From: Zymoseptoria tritici IPO323
Lineage: Eukaryota; Ascomycota; Dothideomycetes; Mycosphaerellales; Mycosphaerellaceae
NCBI RefSeq assembly: GCF_000219625.1
Contig: NC_018199.1
Span: 408,106 to 472,105 of the forward strand
DNA length: 64,000 nt
Direction of reading: 5' to 3'
The position numbers and the translations under genes were made by a program. Below the pieces are notes generated by a model that was given only the letters and a program-made list of their open reading frames with translations, had not been told where the DNA came from and searched no databases. This document shows positions 10,585 through 23,600 of this stretch, piece by piece. Each line of letters opens with the position of its first letter. Positions within the stretch are counted from its first letter, which is position 1.

Positions 10585-13500
10585 ACAAAACTATATCTAC
10601 CAGAACCGCACGCGCTCCCTCTACAAAGTTACAGTCCCCGATTCTCTAATAGCTCCCCCGAAGGCCCGCTGTAGACAACTAAAGGTCGCTAATCCCCGAT
10701 CTTACGCTAGCGATATCTCGAGCAGCTTTAGTACTAGCAGCACCGGACAAGATAAGAACAGTACAGGGACGTCGGTCGTTAAGGAAAATCGATCGCAAGA
10801 GTAGTCTCCTAATATAGATATCGAGCGTATAGCTGCCCTGCTCAACTAGTTCGATAGGTGCCTAGGCGACGACGACGGTAGTAATAGCGGGCTTTTGGAC
10901 GTACCTAGTAACTTCGACGATGCAGAAGGGCTTTAGGGTAGTCTACAAGCATCCGTTAAGGCGTCCGAGGAAGATTTGTCTATATAGAAGGTCCTAGGTA
11001 AAGGGGATATAAGGATCTATTTCGCCAGGCGACGCGAATAGGTAGCTAAGATAACCGCCGCTCTGTTGCGTACGCTAGTAGAGGTTAACAACGCAGGTAT
11101 AGAGAAGGTCGTGCTTTAGGCGCTACATAATATATAGCGGCAAAACACTAACCCGGAAGCCGTACGTTCTACCTAGCTTAGTCCGGTAGGCGCTAACGGC
11201 AAGCCAACCCTCGAGATACCTAAAGACATAGTTAGTAGTCTATTTGTGCTGTCGCGCCGGCAGGCGTTTCTTTAGGTACGCAATGCAATTAACCAGGCGA
11301 TCGACGAGCCTGTCCCCGTCGACAGCGGGCTACCTATAACTACCGCTTAGTAGATGCATTTAGTTTAGCAGGCGGTGCGACTCCTCCTTCCCTACTACGC
11401 TCGCCCGCCGCAGGTCCGGGCACTCTACTAGCTGCTATTTAACAACCGAGATCTTGTCTAGATCGCTGCTACGTCCGTAGGCAAGAGCCTCGTCTTCTAG
11501 GTGTAGCCTATTATCCGCAACAAGATGTCGATCCTAATCTTGCCCTTAAACTAGATTAGCAGGGAACAGTTTAAAAGGATCGAAGGCATAGGAGGTAAGC
11601 TAGTTGCACTAACATATAATACGAAGGCTAGTGCTACGGCGGACGACTAGAAACTCCTGTATTCTAGCAGGTGCACCTACTTAATGTTGTCTCTAGAGAT
11701 AGCTATGCAGTCCTAGTTCCGGAAGCTTATAACAAGGACCGACATGCGGAAAAGGCTGGGAATACTCGTCTACGATGAGTTTTATCTCGTCTACTAGTAG
11801 GGCATTAAGGGAGGAGGATTCCGGAAATAGTATACCTAGCTAAAGAACCTCCGGACTATACTTCACGAGCGGGTAAAGTTTTACGGCTGCTCTGCGACGC
11901 TTAATGCGTCTACTCTACTCAAATGTTAGGAGGCGGCCGGGTTCGACCCGAACACTTAGCTTATTCGCGATCCGATCGATCGGCCGGAGATATCGATACG
12001 GTATTGTGCTATTCCGGACAGGATGCTAATAAACTAGCGGGCGCTTCGGTATCTGCTCGCAGACCTAGTCGGCCCGGACGGCGTTGCCAGACCTTAGAGC
12101 GTGGAGAAGACAGTCGTCTTTATTAACAGCCGTGCCGGCATCTATGCCGCTGCTACTAGTCTCCGGGCCTATATCTAAGTAAGGTATCCTAGTTAGCTAA
12201 GTTCGGACGAAGTACACTAGCTCGTAAGGACTTACTACGGCAGGACCGTAAGGAGGACTTAGGCAAATGTTATCCGAGAGTTCTAGAAGCCTAACTCCCG
12301 CATCCGCATCCTTCTAGCTACTAAGGCGCTTAGCCTAGGGGTTAACTTACCTAACATCAAACGTATTGTGCAGTACCGACTAGCTATAAACGGCACTATG
12401 CGTACTATTATCTAGCGTGCTAGCCGCGCAGTCCGAGACAGTCGAAAATGGGGAGCTAGTTCGTTTATGTTCCTGCATAATCCGTGGATGCTTAGTAATC
12501 GGGTTGTGCAAAGGCCGCCGGACTCTTAGGTCCCTACGAGATAGCAGAGCTAAGCAGACGACGATACCGCAACGCCTACGAGCTCTAACGCTAACATAGA
12601 TTACCTATTAGATGCTAGTTCAGATGTCGATAAGCCTCTTTAGGTTAGCTAGTCGAAGAAAAAGAAGGGTAAACTAACAAATTAGCAGAAGCGCGACAAG
12701 ATAGATAGATGTGTCTAGAAGTTTGTTAACGCTTGTCCGCCGAGCAGCACGTCCTTTCTACCGTCTTGTCGCCGCGTTGCGGCACTTAAGTTGTTTTCCG
12801 AGGTACCTAGGCTAGTAGCAGGATGTGTCTGTTGCGATATCTGCTCGCCGGCGTCCGCTCTGCCTTCGGATTATGTGCTCGAATAGGCGACTAATCTGGG
12901 TACTCGTACGGCGGCAAGTATTACCCAGCTATACCTTAAGTCGATCCGCGATAGTCTGATTAAATAGGAGTCCGGAGCCGCTTAGTTATACTATAGCAAC
13001 GCCGTCTTTCCGGGAGTTCCTAGGTCTCTACTGCCTTCGTATGTAGTTAACTACCTTGCTAAAGCGTACGGTGTAGAGGACGCGCTACCCGATTTTAGCT
13101 ATAGCCGGATCTAGGGACTCTATATAGGTGTCGACTTCGTAGTCTCTTCTAAGTTGTGCGACATGCTAGCACTACAGTTGTCGACCCTACGTAAGGTCGC
13201 GGAGTCTATTAAAGCCTAGCGGCTATAGGAGCTTGCGACTAAGCGCGAGGGTCGGGAGAGGGAGCGCTAGGAGGAGCGCTAGCGCTAGCAGCTCCGACGA
13301 GAAGAGGCCTCTTCTAGTCGAGAACGGGATTGTTTCGCAGCCTCTTAGGAAGTAAGGTCTGCTAGTGCTCCGGACCCTCGTATTGTCGCCTTTACTACTA
13401 GCAGTGCTCGTTCGGTCCTTGCTCGTACACCCTCCCTAGTATCGCCTACCTCCTTAGTCGTTACTAGTTCTAAGCGCCGCCGAGGGAAGGCGAAAGCTCC

Positions 13501-13869
13501 TCCTCTGCCTGCTCCCGGCCTGTCTGCTAGCGCCTAGCCTCTACCTCCTACGGCAGTTCCTAGCCCTACGGCGGTAGGCTCTCGGAAGGGCAAGAGCGCG
13601 GCTTCTAGTCCTATTGTCGCCCGAGCCTTGCCGGTGCGCAGATTCGGCACAGAATTGGATCCTAATCGTCGAGGCTCTCGTGCGCCTACTCCTGTTTCTC
13701 TAGCATCCTCCGAAGCAGCCTAGTCGCCTATAACTATAGAAACATCTCGAGGTAGGAAGCGGGTCGTAAACGGGGTTTATTAGCAGCATCGACTCGGGTA
13801 GATTAATAGTTATGTAGATAAGCTAAATAGAGAGAAGAGGTAGTCGGCGCTAGGTAGTTTGTTTTGCTA
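10585..13869 (+). pseudogene. RecQ-like superfamily 2 helicase, riddled with RIP stops
   Basis: One plus-strand frame (codon phase as at 11,462) can be read for about 1,090 codons if TAG and TAA are treated as mutated Gln/Trp codons. Motifs in order: Walker A as TSVGKSLVF near 11,470-11,500; motif II as VYDEFYLV near 11,768, followed by a QWG-like spot (its codon now TAG), then GFRK.YT.LKNLR and GCSATL as in RecQ motifs II-III; and in domain 2 LLATKALSLGVNLPNI near 12,310 and II.RASRAVRD near 12,408, the motif VI region. A Cys cluster (CVCCDIC) follows near 12,830, then a low-complexity basic C-terminus. Stops fall where Gln or Trp is expected. It resembles helicases of fungal mobile or telomere-linked elements. 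The start is uncertain. Confidence 0.75.
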
Positions 13870-14069
13870 AGAATGCTAAGTTATAAGTGTATTTTTAGCT
13901 ACTAGGCTCTTAGTTAACATTAGTTAACACTGTCGTCGACCTTATCTTAAGCTAAGTTAATATTAATATCTTACAATATAGATTAACAATAGTTAGCTTC
14001 TAGTTCTCGCTGTATGCGTAGTCCTCGTCTACCTGCCCCCTAGTCGCTATCTAATTCGCCCGAGGGCTC

Positions 14070-17000
14070 GCCGCCACCTACGACCAAAGCTAGCTAGCAG
14101 ACGAAACCTAAGCCGACTAGGAGGAAGAGAGGGAACAACTAGTATAGCGACTCGAAGTCCGCTCGCGAGAAAGTAGACTTTATACTACAGACCATTCGCG
14201 GGCAGCACCTGTCGTTCGAGGACTTCCTAACGCTTTATATAACGACTAAGAAAGAATAGAACACACCTAACTAGGGCGAGCGGGCGGCTACTAGGGCGGC
14301 AAAGTTAGCACGGATTCTGTAGGAGGATAAAGTAGTAGAGTGCATCGCACTACATATGTCTAATAGTAAGTAGCTAAGTGCTACGAGTCTAGCGAAAGAG
14401 CTCGAGGATCTAAAGGGACGGAAGGTAAGCAATATTAGCACGTATAGGTTCTATTGCTAAGTCTATATAGGAATTCGGGTCTTAGGACAGAAAACTGCCC
14501 GCAGAAGAACTGGATTACAGAGACGCGGTAGCAGCTATAGGTTAGTACGTCCTATCTATTTAGGCTCTCGTGAAGGAGCTCTTAGGCTTGCCGGCAACTT
14601 AGGATCTCTCTAAGTTAATACTCCGCCGCATTAGTCTTATTTCTAGTATACTTCTGCGCATAAGACATCCTCGATCCGGGAACTAGTTCGCTATGCAGTT
14701 AGGAGTGTACCTGTAGAGTTAAGGTGTCAAACGTCGCGTTCTTGCGGTCCTGGCTAGACTAGGTATATACGGATACCCGAAGAGTATATACCGTTGCAAC
14801 CGGATGCTCCACGACCTAGCTGCTAGTCGCATTAAGGCATTCGGCCGGTCTAACCTTACCTATAGTATATTCGACAACCTAGACTACTTTGCCCGCGTCG
14901 GCTAGCATAGCTTCGGCAGGCGGGACGTCCTAAAACATATTACTACCGCAAAATAGTTTAAGAGCATCGAGGTGCTACGCTTAGGCCTAAAGAAAGAACT
15001 ATTCCGAGAGGACAGGCCGCTTTAGCTACAAGACATCCTAGATAGCCCGGGTAACCGGCACGACGCTTAGCAGAAGGCGATCTTACTCTACTTAATCGCA
15101 AGCGCTATAGCAAGGGTGTATCTAGCCGACGTTGCACAGGCATTCGGTGTCGAATCTAACGATTCTGTTTTAAAAAAGAAACCGAAGAAGAAGAAGAATA
15201 TTAGCTAGGACCCTAGTATTAGTAGAGATACCGCTACCGGTAGCGAAGCTAACCCTAACGGCATCGACTAGACTAAAGTAAAGGGCTTCCCTTAATTCCC
15301 GGCTTTTAATCGCATAGTAAAGCAGAAAACTATTAGTACTACTATAAATCTAATCTACGAACAAGAGGGCACGACCAAAGGCACTTATAACGTTATAGAG
15401 AATATACTAGAGGAGCAACTTAAGCTTAGGGAATTATACGAACAGGCCGTTAAAGGATAGAACGCGGACTAGATCTACCGCCCTAGTAATTTCGACTGCT
15501 ACGAACGCCCTCCTACTACTTAGACCTAGCCCTCTACTAGGCAGACCTAAGTGCCCGCTCCTCTAAATTAGTCGCCTATAGCTAATAACTATCGTCCCGG
15601 CACACAAATTTAGCCCCCCTCCTCGCAACATTAGCCGCCTACCTCGCAAAGCTGCCCTCCTAGCTTACAATATCAGCCGCCTACCTCGCAAAGCTGCCCT
15701 CCTAGCTTATAATACTAGCCGCCTACCTCGCAGAGTTAGCCTCCTAGCTCGCAATATCAGCCGCCTACCTCGCAGAGTTAGCCTCCTAGCTTATAGTACT
15801 AGCCGCCTACCTTACAGAGTTAGCCTCCTAGCTTACAATACTAGCCGCCTACCTCGTAGAACCGCCTCCCCACGCTACGGAATCCGCCTCCTACTAGTCG
15901 AGACTAGCCCCCTAGCACTCGCAATCGACTACCTACGGACGGAGAACGTGCTAAGGACGACGTTCTGCGTGTTCGACGGCTAGTCGAAGACTTTACGGGC
16001 AGTGCGTATAACCCCTCTAGGTATATTCTACTAATATACGGCGATCAGCTCTCCGTAAGCAACATACAGACGTAGCTGAAGGAGTCCCGGGAGAATAAGG
16101 ACGATTTTAACCGCATATAATAGGTACTGCTATTACCTAGGCTCTTCTACCTTAAGATATATCTAATACAGGCAATCGAGAACAATTTTAACAGCAGAGA
16201 GGGCTACCGGGCTAAATCGTTACTCCTGGTACACCGGGAGATAATAGAGCGGAAGATATGTCTATTATTTCACGCGCCGCATAGCTATCTAGAACGACTA
16301 ACACTCGACAGCTTTAATGCAAGGGTGCTAGCATTCGTATACGAAGAAATCGACCCGGTAGTTCCTAAGAGGCATGTTATATCTAACTACATCTAGGCGC
16401 TGTTAGCCGACGGCTTTATAGGTCTAGTCGGAAAGGTGTACAAGAAGGTGTTCTTGCCGTCTGCTCGTCGCCTAGAACCCGATGCTATTAAAGCTAACAC
16501 CTAGAAGGCAAAGAATTCGTACTCCTCGAAGAAGCAGCAGGGGAAGAAGGCAAAGGCGACTAAAAAGGCAGCTGCCCGGATCGATAGAAACGAAGAGCGG
16601 AGAAACTATGTCCGATTCCTACATATCGTCGAGACGTATTATATGCTCAGCCGGGCTATTAAATATGCGGACATTAGCCTACTGCGTCGAGTCGTCAACC
16701 GCTGTATCCTAATCTTCTATATACGCAGCTACAAGAATTATGCTTTTATTATGCTGTAGATAAAATAGCTAACCGATTCTAAGGCGTTAGATCCGGTGCT
16801 GCAAAGAGCGATACTAGCGAACGGGTTCGTAAACATAGCGGGTGCCGAGGATAGTTAGTTCGAGATTAACCGGGCAAACGAGTTCCTTAATCGATACCTA
16901 AAGACTCTTATTAGCAGCCGCCGCAATAGGACATTCGACGTCGAGAATTAGCTAGAAGAGGCAACCCTCTTAGCAACGTATACTAGCTATCTACGAGAGG

Positions 17001-17434
17001 TTATAGAGGCTAGCTTCGGGGAGTCTACAAACATAAAGCACACGTCCCTAAAATTAGTTAAAGAGGTACATGCCGTCGCAGCGGCATACTAGGACGAGAC
17101 GTTAAAGACCAAAGAAGTCGATCCGGATCCTAACGTAGTAGCCTAGTTTTACGCTATAGACCTATATGCTATAGGTGTTAAGAACCTAGTAACTCTAGTT
17201 AAGAATGTTAGCCGTCTAGAACGCTTTAATAAGAACGTAGTAGTTAAAGGACAACAGATTGTACAGGCCGACTAGCCCTTATTATCTGTTAGCATAGAGC
17301 TTCCGGACCTAAGGACGGACCCTTACTTACAACGAGCGGTAGCGACCGACCTAACACCTAGACTTATTATGTTATCCTAGGATCCGATAGACGGATACGA
17401 ATTAGAGCTTTTACAACAAGGCGAGGTAGAGTAA
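14070..17434 (+). pseudogene. DUF6589-like protein of the large element, RIP-inactivated, one intron
   Basis: Read through TAG/TAA, the N-terminal part runs to about 14,424. There GTAAGC, a TTGCTAAG branch-like site and a TATATAG acceptor suggest a ~46-bp intron, after which coding resumes in the correct new frame. Middle landmarks are SIFDNLDYFARVG (about 14,868) and HITTAK (about 14,938). A proline/glutamine repeat (15,630-15,862) separates these from a second conserved part, IYGDQLSVSNIQ near 16,028 with LFYLKIYLIQAI, and then ADISLLRRVV..C ... NYAFIML near 16,670-16,755. DNLDY...TT and GDQL are the hallmarks I associate with the fungal DUF6589 family. The biochemical role of that family is not known to me. 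The terminal TAA at about 17,432 may be the true stop or a mutated codon. Confidence 0.65.
15630..15862 (+). repeat. 42-bp in-frame proline-rich repeat in the DUF6589-like gene
   Basis: About 5.5 copies of a 42-bp unit (cagccgcctacctcgcaaag...) encode 14-residue units rich in Pro, Ser and Gln. Units differ mainly by CA/TA changes, so it is a pre-existing minisatellite later hit by RIP. Confidence 0.85.
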
Positions 17435-17789
17435 TGTTAGTTACTTCGCTAGTCGCTACGTGCTATACAGGAGTAAACCGGGTGTAGCAGGGCGCTGTTA
17501 TGCGCCTGCTATCGTTAGCTAATTCACCGAAATTTACGGGCATTAATTGTGTTAACTACACAGGTGCCTCCTAGTATATCTACCGCCCTATCGACATTAT
17601 TACTCGGAACTCTTCTATCTACTAATAACATCTCGACTCTACTTTATTATCCACTTCCTTATCTACTCTCTTGTCTACTTTATCTACTAATTAACTATCT
17701 CTTCTATTACCTACCTTCGCGAACGTACGCGAACTCGAATACTAGCTTACTATAAGCACTCCTACGAGCGGCAGAAACCTCTCGGGTCT

Positions 17790-19345
17790 CTAGCGACTAG
17801 CCGACTTTGGCGAAGCCCTACTAGGCACTAATTAAGACTAGTACAACGCGGCATGCATCTAGATATAGGCGAACTAGTTCAGCTAGCCAAAAATACGGAT
17901 ATTAGAGCTCGAAGTAACAGCGTTTATCGTTAAGCTTTATAGCGTCCTTATATAGGAGGATAGTGCTATACTAGATCTACTTAAGAGATTTATACCTAGG
18001 TTATACGCCTCTAGCAGACCGCACACCGAACTTATGCTTCTCCTCGACAGCCGAGCCGACTAGGCGAAGCTTATTCCCCGGGACAAGATCGCTGCGCGTA
18101 TGCGCGGCCGCAACGATTTCTACCCGTATGCAAGCACTACTTCGCTTTCTACGATCCTAGCTAGCTTTATAGTAGGTGCCGAGCGCATAGGCGAGCCGGA
18201 GGAGAAGGATAGTTAATGCGGCTGCGACTAATGCGGTCTATACGATGACCAGAAAGGCTTCGTTAAAGGCTGCTACACATTCCCGGCGCCGGATAGTTTG
18301 TCTAAGCTCTAGTCGGGCGCGTATACTAACTGCCTGCTAGACGGCAATAAGAAGGGATGCAGTATTAGCAGAAGGAAGTTATCGCGAGTTTACGACAGGC
18401 TAGCATCTAAAAACACGGCTAATACGTCGACTAGACGGCGCAACGATCCGCTATTAGCATTACTTAGACGCGTCCTAGCCGAAGTTAACATTGCAGACAT
18501 CTTCGACGGAGATAGTGTCCTAAATGCCGTCAGCTATCCTACTTCGAACGACTCTATCCTACGAGAAGACTATATAGTAGGTACACTTAACATTCCATTC
18601 GTCTTTAGCTAGTACGATACTACGGAGGCTTACGTCGGTCGGATAGAAAGCGCAGCGGCTAAGACTACAGAAGCATGTCGGACTGCTATTAGGAATGCCG
18701 CTATAGCTCGAGACCAAACTAAGATAGCCGCGGCCGAGGAGAGACAGGTGTCCTTATCCGGATCTAAAGACTCTATACTAGTGTTTAGCATACTGAAGGC
18801 TAAGGTCCGAGAGCGTAAGCAGTATAGGAGCACGAGATTAGAGCGACTAACTTAAGGCAGGAGGGTTCCTGTCGACGAGGACCGTTCTAGGCGCCGCTCG
18901 GATCGAAAGAATTTGCCCGGCAGCTTCGGAGAAATAGACGTTAAAGATAAAGACGATCTAGTCGTCCCTTCGGCCCGGAAATCCGGAAGGAAGAAACTAG
19001 CACTTACCGACCTGTTTAGCAGCCCCGAGCCGGAGACTACGCTAGCGAAGAAGCAAGCTTTAATAATAAGCAACATCTTTAGCAGCTTGCTAAGCAGTCG
19101 CAATAAGAGTCGCATAGTAACCTAGCCTTCCTAGCCTCGCGCCTCGCAGCCGCCTAGGCGGAGGGTCTACAAGCCGCGACAAATTTTAGACGAGGAGATA
19201 GTCGACGCCGGAGGGGACCGAGACGTTACTATAGAGTCCGTGCCTACGGGCACTATAAGGCCTAGTAGGAGCAACAAAGTAGACAAGAGTAATCGCCGCC
19301 GTAAGCGGTAGTTAGATAGCTACACTAAGACACTAGAGCTTGCTT
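17790..19345 (+). pseudogene. Unknown element-encoded protein, paralogue 1
   Basis: The plus-strand frame is open apart from TAG/TAA codons. Landmarks: LYASSRPHTELMLLLDS (near 18,020), SLSTILASFIVGAERIGEP (near 18,150), a Cys-containing segment CGCD.CGLYDDQKGFVKGCYTF (near 18,230), then TNCLLDGNKKGCSIS, and FDGDSVLNAVSYPTSNDSI near 18,500. The C-terminus is basic and Ser-rich. Every landmark has a counterpart in the same order in the frame at 20,517-22,205, so the two genes are paralogues. The Cys pattern suggests a metal-binding or nucleic-acid-binding role, which is inference only. I recognise no named family. Confidence 0.6.
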
Positions 19346-20516
19346 AATTTATAGCGCCTACACTGCTATTTTAGATTCGCGTTTTGCTTTATTACCTACG
19401 TAGCTGCTATACTGCCGTCCTGTCGTTAGGATAGCCCTATAGGACTAGCGACCGCTTCTTAGCATTTGTTTAGCGTATTGCGCCTTAGATTTTACGAACG
19501 GCAGTCGCTCTAACACGACATGCTAATCAGCAATAGACTACAAGCCCGTTATTAAAGGTCCGTTCGCACCTGTCGTTAGGATAGCCCTGCAGGTCGACAG
19601 CAAGTTGCCAGATACATTCTTCGAATTAAACCTTAGTATCCCTATTGGCCATCGCCTTACATTACTCAGGTGTTGCGTAAACCTAGTAGTGTCATAAATA
19701 GGAGCGCAGCTTCTTCATCCGTATTATACTTATTATCTAAGCTGCTGTAACGCCGGAGTCCAGGACTTACATTATGCCTACGCTAAAGTAGGCGGGCCTA
19801 GTATATATACACGGACTAAGGAGTCTAACATAGCCTCGAGGCTTGTAAACATAAGAGGAGCCATAAGACGAGGTCTGAACCGTAGACCGGAATAAATCTT
19901 AGATCCGGCTATACCGCACACCTTATAATTCCTAGTACTACTAGAATAGCCAAAGTTACTGCTAAGTCCTTACTACCGGAGCGAGGCTAATAAGCCATAT
20001 AACCGACTTTACGGCTGAGATCTTACTGCTAAAGTAAGCCTAGTAAACTATGTAACCTAACCGCGACGATAAGTAATATCGTGCTCCCTAAATACCTACG
20101 TACAAGGCGCGACAGCAAACCTATCACGCGCTGTCATACGCGCAGGAGGGGCCGCGTAGTGAATTTACGAGCTAGCTAACGTACTAACTAGCCGACTCGA
20201 AAGCGGTAATTATACTGGCTGCACAGAGGGCAACCTACGTATATCTATAGCCCTACTAACCTCGTTTCTTAATCTTCTTTCTCCATCCTTTATTAACCTC
20301 CTTCCCCTTCTGCCTTCCTTACATTATCTACTACATTATCTATTACACTATCTATTACACTATCCGCTACACTATCCGCTATCGTCCGCTTGCGTCGAGC
20401 AGGCTACTATTCGTAACTACGCTGCCTTATCAGAAGCAGCTATTGTAAGCTCATAACTTCCTAACATTTACCGCGATTTATAATCTAAAGACTAACGAGA
20501 CTATAGCACTACCGAA
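19346..20516. other. Intergenic part of the element with paired 'ggatagccct' motifs
   Basis: No coding frame is convincing. 'cgttaggatagccct' occurs near 19,427 and 19,576, about 149 bp apart. The equivalent region after the second paralogue has the same pair near 22,343 and 22,492. This shows that the 3' flank was duplicated together with the gene. The stretch from 20,250 to 20,400 is a pyrimidine-rich run of ctacactatc-like words. Confidence 0.5.
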
Positions 20517-22205
20517 ATGTCCGAGACTCTAGGAAAACGCGCGAAGATTATCCGCGACGGTCTTGAGCGCCTAGCGAGCTAGGGCAATACGCTATCCGGA
20601 ACAGACTAGGAGGAGTATAAGGCCGTTATAAGGTAGCTATAGAAGTATTAGTTCGGCTATAAGCAAGTCGAGCATACGAAGGAGAGCATCGCGGAGTTTA
20701 TTAGAAAGCTTTACTAGGCTCTATTATAGGAGGATAGAGCGGCGGTACAAAAATGCAGAGAGTTTATCCTGTCGACTTATGCAAATAGTCGCCCTTACAG
20801 CGAACTAGAGTCTATCCTAGATTCTTTAGCAAGCTAGGCGAGGCTTATTAGCCCGTAGGAAATTAAGGACCGTCTGCGTAGCGACATAAACGTTAACCTA
20901 TAGGGAAGCGCTACGAAGCTTAGTGCTATCCTAGCTAGCTTTATAAAGGGTACAAATAAAATAGGCGAGCTAGACGATAAGGTAGGTTAACGTAGCTGTA
21001 ACTAATACGGACTATCTTCAGACGCGAAAGGCCTAGTTAACGGCTGCTTTACGTTTCCCGCGCTAGACAGCAAATCTCTCCTCTTCGGCGGCGCCTACAC
21101 GAACTGCCTACTTAATAGTAGTTACTACTTATGCAGCATTAGCATAGTCCCGGTAAAGAAGCGCGTATCGCGTGCGAGCAAAGGTAGCAAGCGAGAAGAA
21201 ACTTAGCCGTTGTTATTGCTAAACAGAGTTACCTAGCAAGTGCGCATTAGCGAGATCTTCGACGATAGTGCTAGTATCCTAGACTCCGTTACCTATCCTA
21301 CCTTAGACGACTCTATCCGGGTAACTAACCGCATAGTAGGTATACTAAGCGTTCCCTTTACCTTTAGCCGGAACGACGATGCTACTGTATACGTTAGACG
21401 GATTAAGAGCGTATTAAAGGACGGAGTAGAGGAGTATCGGTCGATACTACGTAATTAAGAGCTCTGGAACTTATCTAAGTCCGATACTGGAGATGCTTAG
21501 TCGATAGGATTAGGCATTTCGAGGCTAAGAATAAAGACTACAAGTCCGAAGAAGAAGACGCCTCGGAGGACAACTAGTAGGATAGAGGAGGAGCTAGAGG
21601 AACTAAGGAGGGAGCCTAAAGACTTCGCGCGTAATTAGCGCCGCATTACCCGCTTATAGAGCACTACCTAGCAGCCCCAGGCGGACGAGATAGAGGTAGA
21701 CGATTAGCTAGTAAGCCGCCGACGTCGTCGCCGCTCTAAGAAGACTTCCTAACTCTCGCTAGAGTTTGTACGGGAGGACTTAGATAAGGATCTCGAGGGG
21801 ATCTAGACGTCTAGCCGTCCCCCCTTTAAGGACGGCAGGATAGTTAGTTCGAAGGTAGATAAGACACCTAGCAAGAAGAAGAAGGGTAGTATTTTCTCGG
21901 ACATAAACTTAGGCTTAGGTTTCAGCCCGGATCCCAGCGTAGAACCGGAACCCCGGACTAGAGCGATAGGGATGTTCGACAGGTTCCGTAGCCGTAGTAG
22001 CCGCTTAGTTGCGCTATTAAGTATAGTAAAGCCTCGTATAGCGGAGGCACTAGCTCGTCGAGCATACAAGCCTCGGGATTAGGACACACGCATAAAGGAT
22101 CTCGGTAAGGACGACACGACCTAGGACCTTACTAACACGTCTACTAAGGTAGGAAAGTAGAAGCGCCGCGAGTCTAGCTAGGGCGGTTGCTACTGCGACC
22201 GCTAA
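20517..22205 (+). pseudogene. Unknown element-encoded protein, paralogue 2
   Basis: ATG at 20,517 opens MSETLGKRAKIIRDGLERLA. The frame continues with TAG/TAA stops to about 22,205. It matches paralogue 1 in order: YANSRPYSELESILDS / YASSRPHTELMLLLDS; KLSAILASFIKGTNKIGE / SLSTILASFIVGAERIGE; KGLVNGCFTFPA / KGFVKGCYTFPA; GAYTNCLLN / GAYTNCLLD; IFDDSASILDSVTYPT / IFDGDSVLNAVSYPT. The C-terminus is Arg/Lys-rich. A residual open segment (21,240-21,458) survives without stops. Divergence between the two copies is large at protein level, so the duplication long predates RIP damage. Function unknown. Confidence 0.6.
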
Positions 22206-22899
22206 GAAACGGAGCGACAGGTGCGGATAATAAGAGGGCACTACGGAGTATGCGGATGTTTTGACTTAGATTTCAGTACTTTTATTACATTTACTAGCAT
22301 CGCGCTACGACTTTAGCAGAGCAGCATCGAACTTAGCCCGTCGTTAGGATGGCCCTACGGGTAGAGCGATTGCTAAGCGAGCATTAGATTTTACGCATCG
22401 CGACTCCTATATAAGATAGGAGTAGAGACGAGACATAACGCGGACGGCGGTGGACTACAAGTCCTAACATCGCTATCTAATTCTACCTATTAACAGGATA
22501 GCCCTACAGGTTAAAAGCATGCTTATAGTTAAGTCCTTTTTAATACAACCCTAGTGCCTTTATAACCCGAACTGTCTTATTTACTAGTGCTCTAGCAAAC
22601 GTAAGGCTCCCTTTTATTAAACATTACTATATGACAATAGAGTTCGCCGTAAGATTATAGAACACGCGAGGCGATTGCTATTCTTATAGCACTTTAGCAT
22701 AACTATTTATTAGATAAAGGCCGGCAACGTAGATAAGTCGACAGCTATATACGAATAGCAATTAGTAGCTAACAGAATTCACTAACGAGATGCTAACGTT
22801 GCGCCGCGTAGCCAGGCGACCGAATAGTATATAAAACAACCCCGTAAGAGCCCCTAAGACTTCTCTCGAACACTAACATTAACAACTATTAAGCGAGAC
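22206..22899. other. 3' flank of paralogue 2, no gene seen
   Basis: It contains the second pair of 'ggat.gccct' motifs (near 22,343 and 22,492) matching those after paralogue 1, and 'attagattttacg' and 'gactacaag' words in the same order. No coding frame is supported. Confidence 0.45.
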
Positions 22900-23600
22900 T
22901 AATAAGCATGCCTTAGCTGCCTAGGCAAACATCCGAACTATACTAACATTCGCCAGATACTATATGCTTCTCCTTAGACGACTAGTTAGTCTATCGTAGT
23001 GTTAACCGCCACCCGAAGTAAGGTCTACGAAAGTTGCGCGCCTTCCGGAACTACTTAGAAGAAGAGCGCTAGGCGTAGCGGTAGGACAAGCGTATAGCGT
23101 AAGAACAAGACTTCGAATCCGCATACGATCTTCTAGTACGGCGCCTATCCGACAACCGCAATTAGTCGCGATACGGAGGCTTAGGATACTATATAGGAAG
23201 CTCTAACTACTACTACATAGATAAGACACAAGAATTACGTTTAGGACAGCGCGTAGAGGGGAGGCTAGGGATAAGGCTAGATAACGGACGTAATACTAGA
23301 GATACTAGGCGGACGACCCGGAATCTATAGCCTGCCTAAGTTAACAACCCGTTTATAACGCGGCTAGCGCCTCGCAGCATAGCGCCGTCGACTTATCGCA
23401 ATACGGGATAGCATCCCTATGTCGAGACTGTAGCAACTTAGTCGAGTGTACGCAGTCGCTCTAGCCGACGACTAAGAGCTTATTAACCGCTATTAACGAA
23501 GTAGAACCTAGCGGATTAGCAGAGTAGGGCGGCAGCGATTAAGGCTAAGGAGGAACGCGCGCGGCAGCGTCTTGCTATGGCGGACAAATAACATAGTACT
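22900..23600 (+). pseudogene. Possible fifth gene of the element, badly degraded
   Basis: A frame with coding-like composition reads through about fifteen TAG/TAA codons, with segments such as IVVLTATRSKVYESCAPSG (near 22,995) and ITDVILEILGGRPGIYSLP (near 23,286). I do not recognise a family. It could also be untranslated sequence that happens to lack TGA. Confidence 0.3.

Noticed and set aside
11940..11960. tRNA-like 'gggttcgaccc' word.
   Set aside because: It lies inside the helicase reading frame and no acceptor or anticodon stem can be built around it.
15630..15862. CRISPR-like array of short repeats.
   Set aside because: The organism is a fungus, the repeats are head-to-tail without unique spacers, and they are in frame with a Pro/Gln-rich segment of the DUF6589-like gene.
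10585..22205. Alternative genetic code (TAG/TAA read as Gln) to explain the many in-frame stops.
   Set aside because: Stops also fall at Trp positions, intact CAG codons persist in the same frames, and the telomeric gene and other ORFs use normal stops. RIP explains the pattern better.
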